Assembly (NCBI GenBank): GCA_019634595.1
Contig: JAHCBC010000003.1
Location: 744,001-808,000 of the forward strand
Length of the DNA stretch: 64,000 nt
Reading direction: 5' to 3'
From: Akkermansiaceae bacterium
Lineage (GTDB): Bacteria; Verrucomicrobiota; Verrucomicrobiia; Verrucomicrobiales; Akkermansiaceae
The notes beneath the pieces were generated by a model. That model saw only the letters and a program-made list of their open reading frames with translations, did not search any database and was not told the origin of the DNA. Of the stretch, positions 22,977-30,974 are shown piece by piece; positions within the stretch are counted from its first letter, which is position 1; each line of letters opens with the position of its first letter. The translations under genes were made by a program, and so were the position numbers.

Positions 22977-23717
22977 ATGATGAACAACCAGACACCGCCC
23001 CCACCTGCGGGGTATCCACAAGCCTATGCTCCAGGCCAGCCATCCCCCGGCACATTCGCCGCACCCGCTGCGCCGCCTCCTCCCGCTCCAGCGTATGCTG
23101 GCGTCGGAACAACCGTAGGAACGCCCCCTCCAACACCCGCTGGTCCTCCGCCCGCCTACAAACCGTTCCCCAGTGATCCAACGCTGATCTTGCAACGGGT
23201 TGATCGCGACAGGATCTCGGCGTCAACCGAAGCCTGCCACCGCCACGCCATCGATCCGAAGCGTGTCGCCAGCTTCATCAAGCGCTGCAAAAACGGCGCG
23301 CACTTCCCGCCCGTGGTTCTTTTCCAACAGGCGGACGGCAGCCTTCTGCTCGTCGACGGCCTCCACCGCCTCGCGGCTTTCGATCAGATCGGGGTGAAAA
23401 TCATTTCCGCGGTCGTCATCGACGATCTCGGTCAGGCATTGGTCGCCGGCATCCGCCAGAACATCCCCGGCAACGGCACGCTCCGCTCAGGTCACGATGC
23501 TATGAAAAGTCTCTTCCTTCTCGCCACCGCGCTCGGTCGCAAAATCACGCCGCCGGAAGCCGCTTCCCTCGGGCTGCGCTTCGATGACAGCCACGAGGTC
23601 CTCTCCCCGGCGACCCTGAGTTTGCTCACTCCGCTGCCGCACTTCCCGTCCAGCGCGGCGGCACCTGCCAAACCACCCGGCAAGCCGCCGACCAAGCCGA
23701 AGAAAAAGGCCGCTTGA
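22977..23717 (+). CDS. ParB-like (ParB/Srx-fold) protein with Pro-rich head
   Basis: 246 residues. Residues 1-65 are a Pro/Ala/Gly-rich disordered head. A ParB/sulfiredoxin-fold domain follows: ILQRVDRDRISAS, FPPVVLFQQADGSLLLVDGL, with the nucleotide-binding GxHR motif in DGLHRLAAF, and IRQNIPGN. The C-terminus is Pro/Lys-rich. It lacks the HTH of true ParB. I chose ATG 22977, which follows an AAGGAAA ribosome site; the longer frame overlaps the hairpin array. It is downstream of the RT gene, so it may be part of the RT system. Its biochemical role is unknown. Confidence 0.7.
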   Translation: MMNNQTPPPPAGYPQAYAPGQPSPGTFAAPAAPPPPAPAYAGVGTTVGTPPPTPAGPPPAYKPFPSDPTLILQRVDRDRISASTEACHRHAIDPKRVASFIKRCKNGAHFPPVVLFQQADGSLLLVDGLHRLAAFDQIGVKIISAVVIDDLGQALVAGIRQNIPGNGTLRSGHDAMKSLFLLATALGRKITPPEAASLGLRFDDSHEVLSPATLSLLTPLPHFPSSAAAPAKPPGKPPTKPKKKAA

Positions 23718-23727
23718 TCAACCTGCC

Positions 23728-23757
23728 GCGGGGGTTAGAATCCCGCCTGTTTCGCCA
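23728..23757 (+). other. tRNA 3'-end-like fragment (possible att site)
   Basis: GCGGGGGTTAGAATCCCGC followed by CTGTTTCGCCA looks like the T-arm, acceptor strand and encoded CCA of a tRNA. No matching 5' part is found 75 nt upstream, so it is not a complete gene. A base differs from the usual TTCGAAT loop, and there are two extra G's. Such fragments mark att sites where elements integrate into tRNA 3' ends. The intact partner is not in this window. Confidence 0.35.
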
Positions 23758-24134
23758 TGAATTTCCGCAGCAGTAATTATTCTGAAATCCACCTTGGTAA
23801 AGTGGATCGCGGTTTGCGTGGCGACAGAAGAACAAATGCCAAAAGAAAACACTCCAAGTCAGGAGCGCCCGCAGCAAGCGTGCTTGTGGGCGGAACTCCT
23901 GCACTCCCGGATCGAACTGCGCTCGGTAGTCAGACGAGCCAAGCAGGCGAAACGGGACCGGAGGCGACCAGCGTAACTGACACGCTGGTCCTGACTGTCA
24001 AAGACGCCGGCAAACGCGCAACAGTCCCAACCCTGGCTGCCCGGGTATGCGCCAGACCCCGACGGGCCGATCCTGCCGCCGCACCAACCATGATAAGGAG
24101 GTAACCCGACAACAAGACCTACTCATTGATGAAG
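23758..24134 (+). other. Stretch without a convincing gene
   Basis: This 377-nt stretch ends at an intrinsic terminator on the plus strand. The first part contains a short hairpin (TCCAC/GTGGA near 23789-23807). The only plausible small frame is at 23836-23976. A strong AGGAGG at 24096-24101 has no start codon at a usual distance; it follows a four-codon frame (ATG ATA AGG AGG TAA). A small RNA ending at the terminator is possible. I see no other gene here. Confidence 0.4.
23836..23976 (+). CDS. Possible 46-aa basic peptide
   Basis: The frame starts MPKENTPSQERPQQACLWAE and ends with a strongly basic helix (RSVVRRAKQAKRDRRRPA). The ribosome site is weak (AGAAGAACAA). It lies after the ParB-like gene in the same direction. 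The composition is compatible with a small DNA-binding protein, but chance is not excluded. Confidence 0.25.
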   Translation: MPKENTPSQERPQQACLWAELLHSRIELRSVVRRAKQAKRDRRRPA

Positions 24135-24168
24135 ACGCCTCGGGATGTGCACGTCCCGGGGCGTTTTC
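24135..24168 (+). terminator. Intrinsic terminator
   Basis: ACGCCTCGGGA (24135-24145) pairs with TCCCGGGGCGT (24154-24164) across an 8-nt loop with one G-U pair, followed by TTTT. It ends a plus-strand transcript that would include the RT, hairpin array and ParB-like gene. Nothing else supportable was seen between 24169 and 24393. Confidence 0.7.
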
Positions 24169-24393
24169 GCTTCTGGGGAAGAATCGTTACCAGTGGCAAT
24201 CTCACAAACTGCACTGCCCTTCATGATCGCTGTAGAGAAGAAAAGCGTCAGTCGCTGCTGAAGGCCAGTAGCGAGAGTGCAATCTAACACGATCAGCATC
24301 GAGGACGCAAAAAGTGTCAAAGAAGCGGCAAAGATCTCATACCCCGCTGCACAACCTCATTTAAGAATGAGCTATAACACACTTAATATACGA

Positions 24394-24468
<75 letters not shown>

Positions 24469-24641
24469 ATCGTCCGGTTCCGGAGCGGTCAGGCTCGCGG
24501 AGGGGCATTCGGTTACCTGCGCCCGCCGGGTTTGTCCACCCGAAATTCGGAAAATTCAACCCATCACGGCTGAAAAGTCCTTTGAAAAACCAATCGTTCC
24601 GCTGAAGTAACAGTTGCTCCAATCATCAGAAACCTGACCCC

Positions 24642-26027
24642 ATGTCCTCAAATCCACTCTTCTCAACCCGCCGCTCCTTCCTCAAAGGACTGACCGTCAC
24701 CACCGCCGGTGGCATCATCCTGCCAAACATGCTGCTCCGCGCCCAGGACACGCCTGCTTCGAAGAAACTCGGCATCGCCTGTATCGGTGTGGGCGGCAAG
24801 GGCTTCTCGGACATGGTGAACGCTTCTTTCGAGAACGAGATCATCGCCATCTGCGACGTGGACGCGAAAAACCTGGCGAAAGCCGCCGCGAAGTTCCCAA
24901 AGGCGAAGCAGTACCGGGACTTCCGCAAGATGCTGGATGAAAATGAAAAATCCATCGACGCGGTGACCGTCTCCACCCCGGACCACACCCACTTCCCCGC
25001 CGCGATGCACGCCATCGCCCTCGGCAAGCACGTCATGGTGCAGAAGCCGCTGGTGAACACCCTCTGGGAGGCCGACCAACTCCACAAGGCGGCGAAGAAA
25101 AAGGGCATCATCACCCAGATGGGCAACCAGGGCCACACCTTCGAGGAAAACCGCCTGCTCAAGGAGTGGTTCCAGGCGAACGTCATCGGCAAGGTGAAGG
25201 AAATCCACGTATGGACCAACCGCCCGATCTGGCCGCAGGGTCCCGCCGTCGCCCCGAAAGATGCCGAAGCGCCGGAACACCTCGACTGGGATCTCTGGCT
25301 GGGCGCCGTGCCGAGCCGTCCTTACCAGACCGGCATCGCCCCGTTCGCATGGCGCGGATTCTTCGAATACGGCAGCGGTGCCCTCGGTGACATGGGCTGC
25401 CACAACCTCGACCCGCTGGTCTGGGGTCTGGGACTGGGTGTGCCGGACAAGATCGAGGCGACTTCCGAAGGCCTCACCGACATCGCCTGGCCGAAGGGCG
25501 CGAAGGTCCAGTATCTCTGGAAGGACATCCCCGGCCACGGAGAGATCAGGCTGTTCTGGTACGAAGGGAAAAATGCCGACGACACCCCTTGCCAGCCCGC
25601 CCCACCGAAGGAGCTGGGCGACCAGAAGCTCAGCGGCAGCGGCTTCTACATGGTCGGCTCCGAAGGCGTCCTCTACAACCAGGGCGACCAGGCGAAAAAG
25701 CTCACCATCTTCCCCGAACAACGCTCGAAGGACTTCCTCGCATCCCTTCCGGCGAAGACCGTGGACCGCAGCCCGACTCCCGGAGATCCGCAGAAGGAAT
25801 GGTCCCTCGCCATCAAGAACGGCAAGGAATTCGCCTTCATGTCCCACTTCGACTACGCAGTTCCGCTCACCGAACTCTGCCTCCTGGGCGATCTGGCGAT
25901 CCGCACCGGCAAGCCGATCGAGTGGGACCAGAAGAAGTTCGAGGCCGTCGGCAACCCGGAGGCGAACAAGCTGATCAAGCGCGCCGAATACCGGAAGGGC
26001 TGGGACTACTCCGTGGACAAGATCTGA
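24642..26027 (+). CDS. Tat-exported Gfo/Idh/MocA oxidoreductase
   Basis: 461 residues. The N-terminus carries a twin-arginine signal (TRRSFLKG) followed by a hydrophobic stretch. The NAD(P)-binding Rossmann fold follows: GIACIGVGGKGFSDM, EIIAICDVDAKN, and the family motif HVMVQKPL (EKP-like). It also has the C-terminal alpha/beta domain. Such exported Gfo/Idh enzymes are abundant in Verrucomicrobiota and Planctomycetota and act on sugars; the substrate is unknown. It lies 173 nt after the tRNA and ends 21 nt before a strong terminator. It stands alone and marks the start of normal chromosome. Confidence 0.9.
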   Translation: MSSNPLFSTRRSFLKGLTVTTAGGIILPNMLLRAQDTPASKKLGIACIGVGGKGFSDMVNASFENEIIAICDVDAKNLAKAAAKFPKAKQYRDFRKMLDENEKSIDAVTVSTPDHTHFPAAMHAIALGKHVMVQKPLVNTLWEADQLHKAAKKKGIITQMGNQGHTFEENRLLKEWFQANVIGKVKEIHVWTNRPIWPQGPAVAPKDAEAPEHLDWDLWLGAVPSRPYQTGIAPFAWRGFFEYGSGALGDMGCHNLDPLVWGLGLGVPDKIEATSEGLTDIAWPKGAKVQYLWKDIPGHGEIRLFWYEGKNADDTPCQPAPPKELGDQKLSGSGFYMVGSEGVLYNQGDQAKKLTIFPEQRSKDFLASLPAKTVDRSPTPGDPQKEWSLAIKNGKEFAFMSHFDYAVPLTELCLLGDLAIRTGKPIEWDQKKFEAVGNPEANKLIKRAEYRKGWDYSVDKI

Positions 26028-26048
26028 TCACGGCCGCCGCGTGATTCC

Positions 26049-26084
26049 AAAAGCCCCCGTCCAGCACCGGACGGGGGCTTTTTT
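26049..26084 (+). terminator. Strong intrinsic terminator
   Basis: GCCCCCGTCC (26053-26062) pairs with GGACGGGGGC (26069-26078), flanked by AAAA and TTTTTT. It can act in both directions and ends the Gfo/Idh gene. Confidence 0.9.
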
Positions 26085-26161
26085 GTTCCCGCCGAAATCA
26101 TCACGGCCCGATCAAATCACTCGCCCTGAACGGAAAATTGGCCTCTATTGGATACCTAGTC

Positions 26162-26434
26162 ATGTCCCAAGCCATCATCGATCCAGAGGAGGTCCGCCGG
26201 TTCGCCGCCGAACTGAAACGGTTCAACATGGATCTCCGCGACCGTTCGAACTCCCTGCTGTCCCGCTTCAACGCGCTGGGGGACACCTGGCAGGACCAGG
26301 AGCAGGAGAAATTCTCCGGTGAGTTCCTGCAGATGATGAAGTCCGTGAAATCCTTCCTGGAAGCGTCGGAGCGGCACACGCCCTATCTGCTGCGGAAGGC
26401 GGACCGCATCCAGCAATACCTCGACCAACGCTGA
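26162..26434 (+). CDS. WXG100-like small helical protein
   Basis: 90 residues predicted as a two-helix hairpin. The turn region reads LGDTWQDQEQEKFSGEF, where W-x-D takes the place of W-x-G. The length, the all-helical composition (PEEVRRFAAELKRFNMDLRD) and a nearby FtsK/EccC-like ATPase match the WXG100/ESAT-6 family of type VII secretion. Starts at ATG 26162, right after a terminator and a short promoter-containing spacer, as first gene of a four-gene operon. It would be a substrate or structural partner of the ATPase. It has no signal peptide, as usual for the family. Confidence 0.75.
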   Translation: MSQAIIDPEEVRRFAAELKRFNMDLRDRSNSLLSRFNALGDTWQDQEQEKFSGEFLQMMKSVKSFLEASERHTPYLLRKADRIQQYLDQR

Positions 26435-26442
26435 TCTCCGCC

Positions 26443-26961
26443 ATGTCCGACCAAGCCAGGGTTGCCTCGATCGATGCGCTGGAGCTGTTCCGCGCCGATC
26501 TCATCCAGTTCATCCTGAAGGCGCGCACCGCACTGGAAGAAGCGTCCAGCGATGTCCGCCACACGCAGGACTGGCTGGACCGTGACCGCTACCTCCACTG
26601 GAGCAACGAGATCCGCAAACGCACGAAGCTGCTCCGCCAGGCGGAACAGGAACTTTACAGCGCCAACCTGACCAACCCGCTCTCCGCCAATCCCCTCCAG
26701 AAAATGGCCGTCCACCGGGCGAAGCGGGCACTGGAGGAGGCGGAGGACAAGATGCGGATCATCACCCGCTGGCGGCACCGCTTCGAACGCCTGGCCACCC
26801 CGCACCTGCGCGGCCTGGATCCCCTGCTGTCCATCATCGCCCAGGATCTGCCGAAGGGCGTCGCCTCGCTCGCCGAGTCCATCAAGGCCCTCCAGGCCTA
26901 TGCGGAGAAACGTCCGTCCGCCCCGACTCCTCCACCCACCGACCTCCCGCCACCCGCATGA
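26443..26961 (+). CDS. 172-aa coiled-coil protein of WXG100 locus
   Basis: The protein is almost entirely helical with heptad patterns (LLRQAEQELYSANL, MAVHRAKRALEEAEDKMRII), ending in a Pro-rich tail (KRPSAPTPPPTDLPPPA). It begins 8 nt after the WXG100-like gene and overlaps the next gene by 4 nt. I do not recognise a family. It may be another secreted or structural helical protein, longer than WXG100, like LXG or WXG-like N-terminal domains. Confidence 0.6.
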   Translation: MSDQARVASIDALELFRADLIQFILKARTALEEASSDVRHTQDWLDRDRYLHWSNEIRKRTKLLRQAEQELYSANLTNPLSANPLQKMAVHRAKRALEEAEDKMRIITRWRHRFERLATPHLRGLDPLLSIIAQDLPKGVASLAESIKALQAYAEKRPSAPTPPPTDLPPPA

Positions 26962-27170
26962 GTTCCTCCGGCAGCAAAGGCTCCCTGGCCTCCGCAACCC
27001 GCCAGCTTTCCAGCCGGTGGACGGAGACGCGGAAAACATGGCGCGACCACAAGGCCATGGAATTCGAACAGGTTTATCTGGCGGAACTTTTCCATCGCGT
27101 GGAAGATACTTTCCGGGTCCTCGATGACCTCGACCAACTCCTGCACAAAGTTCATGCCGAATGCGACTGA
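26958..27170 (+). CDS. 70-aa helical protein of WXG100 locus
   Basis: Starts with a Ser/Gly-rich head (MSSSGSKGSLASATRQLSSR). A charged helix with WTETRKTWRDHKAMEFEQVY and an acidic end (EDTFRVLDDLDQLLHKVHAE) follows. The start overlaps the previous stop (ATGA), and the stop lies 4 nt before the ATPase start. No known domain. Size and helix content fit a small component of a secretion complex. Confidence 0.55.
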   Translation: MSSSGSKGSLASATRQLSSRWTETRKTWRDHKAMEFEQVYLAELFHRVEDTFRVLDDLDQLLHKVHAECD

Positions 27171-27174
27171 TCCG

Positions 27175-30100
27175 ATGGATCCCGCGCGGATCCTTTCCGC
27201 GATCGAGGGAATCAAACGCCGCGTCGCGGAGACGGCGGAGGCGGAACTTGAGCTTGAGAAGACCCGCAAGAGCCGGAGCCTGAAGCTGGCCCAGGAGATC
27301 ACCCGCAGGGAGGACAGCGACGCCTCCGCCCTGGCGGCCCGCCTTGCCGAGCTGGAGTCCACCTACGAGACGGCGACCTCCGCCCGCGAGCGGGCATACA
27401 TGGGCCGCCGCGACCATCTGCCCCGTGCCTACCATGCCAGCCGTGCCTCCCTCGCGAAGCGCCTGGAGGAAAAGAAGCTCGAGGCCGTGGGCAAGGCCCA
27501 GGGAACGATCCTATCGGAACGGAAGGTCCTGCATGAACGGCTGGCGGAAACCACCTCCAGGCACCAGGCGGTGATGGTGGATCTCCTCACGGACCGCGAG
27601 GCCATCCGCCAGCTCCGCGATGAAACCTTCAGGGTCTTCCGGACCTACGGCCCGGTGCTGGAATCCCTTTTCGAGAAGAAGAACGGCTCGGATGCGGGCT
27701 CCGGAGGACGGGAGGAGTCTCTGGAACAGATCGCGGCGGGGCGTGGGCATCTTGCGAAGGCCGCGGGCCAGCCTCTGGCAAACGCCTTCCGGCTGGCGCC
27801 TCTCTGGGCCGTCATGCTGGTCGCGGGGGGCATCCATGTGGGCATCGTCCGCGGGGTGGGTCCTTGGCTTTTCGCCACCGTGGGACTGGTCCTCCTGGTC
27901 TGGAGCATCGGTCTGATCCAGGCATGGCCCGCAGCCAGACGGATCGCGGACTGCGTCGCGCGGGCCCGGGACGCATCGAAGAACGCCGAAAAAACCTCCG
28001 CCGGTGAAGTCAGCGCCGTGGCGGAGGAAGTCGCGGAACACGAGAAGGCCCACAGCGAAGGCCTCACCCACACCTTCCAGGCGACGGAGAGTGAGATCAC
28101 TTCCCTGCTGAGGAAGGGACAGGAGGAGCTGCAGAAGAAACTGGCGCTGCTCCCCGACCGGATGCTGGATCTGCACCGCAAGCGTCTGGCACGCCTTCAC
28201 AATGCCTACGTGGAGGAAGTGGAACGCATCCGGAAGGAGGCGGAGGAAACCTCCGGCCGGCGCAAGCAGGCCCGCGCGAATGCCGCCCAAACCGCCACCG
28301 TTGCGATGGAAAACTCCATCAACCAGCTCGCCGGGCCATGGCAGGATGATGTGGTCGGGACCCAGCACACGCTTTCCGGACTGGATGAGGGATCCGCGGT
28401 GGCATTTCCGGCATGGACGGAGCAATCCGCATCCGCATGGTCCCCTCCGCAGGCGGCACCGGCGGCCATCCGGATCGGCCGGATCCATCTCGAACCATCC
28501 CGCTTTCCGGGAGGTGTCCCGAAACACCCGGCCTTTCCGCTCACGGAGTCGTCCGCCCCGCTGGCCCTCGGTTTCCCGGAACGCGGCTCCATCCTGATCG
28601 AAACGGACGGCGACTCCCCGGCGGCAACGGCCGCCCTCAACGCCATCTCCATCCGCATCCTCGCCTCACTGCCACCGGGCCGGGCAACCTTCGTCTTCAT
28701 CGACCCCATCGGCCTCGGAAGGGATTTCGCGGGACTGATGCACCTGGCCGACTACGAGGAAACGCTCATCTCACACCGCATCTGGACCCAGCAAGCCCAG
28801 ATCGAGGAACGCCTGGCGGAAGTCAACGAGCACATCGAGAAGGTCATCCAGATGTACCTGCGGAATGAGTTCGCCACCATCGCTGACTACAATGCGCAGG
28901 CTGGCGTCATCGCGGAGAAATACCGCTTCCTGGTCATCGCGGGATTTCCCTCCGCATTCAGTGACACGGCGATGAAGCGGCTGCGCTCGATCGCTTCCAG
29001 CGGTGCCCGCTGCGGCGTCCATCTCCTGATCCAGCGGGATGTCCGGCAGGCCGGGGTCGATCCCGCGCTGGATGAGGAACTCCACGGAGCCTGCCTGACC
29101 GTTTCCGCCCGTAAGGGGGAACTGGTGCTGGCAGGCAACCGCGTGACCTTCGACCCGGCGCCGGAGGATCCGTTCGCCAGCACGCTGATCCACCGGATCG
29201 GGAAGGCGAGTGTGGATTCCAACCGGGTGGAGGTTCCATTTTCGCAGATCATGCCTGCGGCGGACGAGGTCTGGTCGCTGGACACCGCGGAGGAACTCCG
29301 TGTTCCCATCGGCCGGACAGGGGCGAAGAAGCTCCAGATGTTCTCGCTGGGAAAAGGCACCCGCCAGCACGCCCTCATCGCGGGCAAGACCGGCTCCGGA
29401 AAGTCCACCCTGTTCCATGTCATCATCACCAACCTCGCCCTCTGGTCCTCACCGGAGCAGGTGGAGTTCTACCTGGTGGACTTCAAGAAGGGCGTCGAGT
29501 TCAAGTGCTACGCTGACCGGAGGCTTCCGCACGCCCGTGTCATCGCCATCGAAAGCGACCGCCAGTTCGCCCTGAGCGTGCTGCAGCGGGTGGATGCGGA
29601 GTTGAAACAGCGGGGCGAGTTGTTCCGGAAGGCAAGCTCCCAGGACCTCGCCTCCTACAACCGCAGCGGCGCCGGACGCCTGCCGCGCACCCTGTTGCTC
29701 ATCGACGAGTTCCAGGAGTTTTTCACCGAGGATGATCCGGTGGCCCAGCAGGCATCGCTGCTGCTGGACCGCATCGTCCGGCAGGGCCGCGCCTTCGGCA
29801 TCCATGTCATCCTCGGCTCCCAGACGCTTGGCGGGGCCTACACGCTGGCCCGGGCCACGCTTGGCCAGATGGCGGTCCGCATCGCCCTCCAGTGCAATGA
29901 ATCCGACGCCCACCTCATCATGGATGAGGACAACCCCGCGCCGCGCATGCTGACCCGCCCCGGAGAAGGGATCTACAATGACCAATCCGGAACGACCGCG
30001 GCGAACAGCCCCTTCCAGATCGTCTGGCTGCCGGAAAACGAGCGGGACGCCATCCTCACCCGTGTGAAAACGATGGCCGATGAAGCCGGCAATGGAGACG

Positions 30101-30969
30101 CTCCAATCATCTTCGAAGGAAACGCTCCTGCCGAGATCGCCTCCAACCCGGACCTCTCGGAAGCCCTGCGGGCAGCACCAGCCACCCGCCCTGCCGTCGC
30201 CCACGCGTGGCTTGGCGCACCGAATTCCATCAAAGGTCCGACCGCCGCCACCTTCCGCCGCCAGAGTGGCAGCAACCTGCTCGTGGTCAGCCAATCTTCG
30301 GAGCAATCCGCCTCCCTGCTGGCCGGTGCGCTCATTTCACTGGCAGCACAATATCCGGAGGACCAGGCGGAGTTCATCATCCTCGACCCACAGGCGGCGG
30401 ACGATTCCGCTGGAAGCATCCTGAAAGACCTTGCGGAAAAACTCCCCCACTCCACCCGCGTCGGCGGTCCTGCGGAGGCGGCGGAGTGGTTCAACGGACT
30501 GGCCGCAGATCTCGCGGCCCGGGCGGCCGACTCAGGGAAAGGCTCCCCCGAGGTCTTCGTGCTCATCCATGATCTCCACCGTTTCAAGGCACTGCGCCCC
30601 GATGATGAGTTCCGCTTCAGCTATGATGAGAGCGCACCCGCCGCGACGCCTTCACAGACCTTCGCGGATCTGGTCGGCGAGGGTGGTTCTTCCGGATTCC
30701 ATGTCATCGCCTCGACGGATACATGGAACAACGTGGGCCGGTGGATTCCGCGCAAGCTGCTCGCGGAGTTCGGGATGCGCGTGCTGTTCCAGATGAGTGC
30801 CGCGGATTCCTCCAATCTCATCGACTCCCCGGAAGCATCCGGCCTGGGACTGCACAAGGCGCTGCTGCATAACGAACAGCTCGCCACGCTGGAGGTGTTC
30901 CGGCCCTATGCCCCGCTGGAGACGGCATGGACGGAGGAGGCTGCCGCACAGATCGCGGAAAGAAGCTAG
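27175..30969 (+). CDS. FtsK/SpoIIIE (EccC-like) membrane ATPase
   Basis: About 1264 residues. Residues 1-200 are a long charged coiled coil. Two transmembrane helices follow (WAVMLVAGGIHVGIV and LFATVGLVLLVWSIGLI). A second coiled region comes next, then three FtsK-like domains. The first (near 470-650) and third (from ~1010) lack Walker A. The middle has Walker A AGKTGSGKST near 737 and Walker B RTLLLIDEFQEFF near 840, and QGRAFGIHVILGSQT. This resembles EccC of type VII secretion, which also has tandem domains. It would power export of WXG100-like proteins. ATG 27154 is another possible start. Confidence 0.85.
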   Translation: MDPARILSAIEGIKRRVAETAEAELELEKTRKSRSLKLAQEITRREDSDASALAARLAELESTYETATSARERAYMGRRDHLPRAYHASRASLAKRLEEKKLEAVGKAQGTILSERKVLHERLAETTSRHQAVMVDLLTDREAIRQLRDETFRVFRTYGPVLESLFEKKNGSDAGSGGREESLEQIAAGRGHLAKAAGQPLANAFRLAPLWAVMLVAGGIHVGIVRGVGPWLFATVGLVLLVWSIGLIQAWPAARRIADCVARARDASKNAEKTSAGEVSAVAEEVAEHEKAHSEGLTHTFQATESEITSLLRKGQEELQKKLALLPDRMLDLHRKRLARLHNAYVEEVERIRKEAEETSGRRKQARANAAQTATVAMENSINQLAGPWQDDVVGTQHTLSGLDEGSAVAFPAWTEQSASAWSPPQAAPAAIRIGRIHLEPSRFPGGVPKHPAFPLTESSAPLALGFPERGSILIETDGDSPAATAALNAISIRILASLPPGRATFVFIDPIGLGRDFAGLMHLADYEETLISHRIWTQQAQIEERLAEVNEHIEKVIQMYLRNEFATIADYNAQAGVIAEKYRFLVIAGFPSAFSDTAMKRLRSIASSGARCGVHLLIQRDVRQAGVDPALDEELHGACLTVSARKGELVLAGNRVTFDPAPEDPFASTLIHRIGKASVDSNRVEVPFSQIMPAADEVWSLDTAEELRVPIGRTGAKKLQMFSLGKGTRQHALIAGKTGSGKSTLFHVIITNLALWSSPEQVEFYLVDFKKGVEFKCYADRRLPHARVIAIESDRQFALSVLQRVDAELKQRGELFRKASSQDLASYNRSGAGRLPRTLLLIDEFQEFFTEDDPVAQQASLLLDRIVRQGRAFGIHVILGSQTLGGAYTLARATLGQMAVRIALQCNESDAHLIMDEDNPAPRMLTRPGEGIYNDQSGTTAANSPFQIVWLPENERDAILTRVKTMADEAGNGDAPIIFEGNAPAEIASNPDLSEALRAAPATRPAVAHAWLGAPNSIKGPTAATFRRQSGSNLLVVSQSSEQSASLLAGALISLAAQYPEDQAEFIILDPQAADDSAGSILKDLAEKLPHSTRVGGPAEAAEWFNGLAADLAARAADSGKGSPEVFVLIHDLHRFKALRPDDEFRFSYDESAPAATPSQTFADLVGEGGSSGFHVIASTDTWNNVGRWIPRKLLAEFGMRVLFQMSAADSSNLIDSPEASGLGLHKALLHNEQLATLEVFRPYAPLETAWTEEAAAQIAERS

Positions 30970-30974
30970 TGAAG

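Noticed and set aside
23626..23904. 92-codon minus-strand frame containing RRDSNPR
   Set aside because: RRDSNPR is a known artefact of translating tRNA T-arm sequence, so it points to a tRNA fragment, not a protein.
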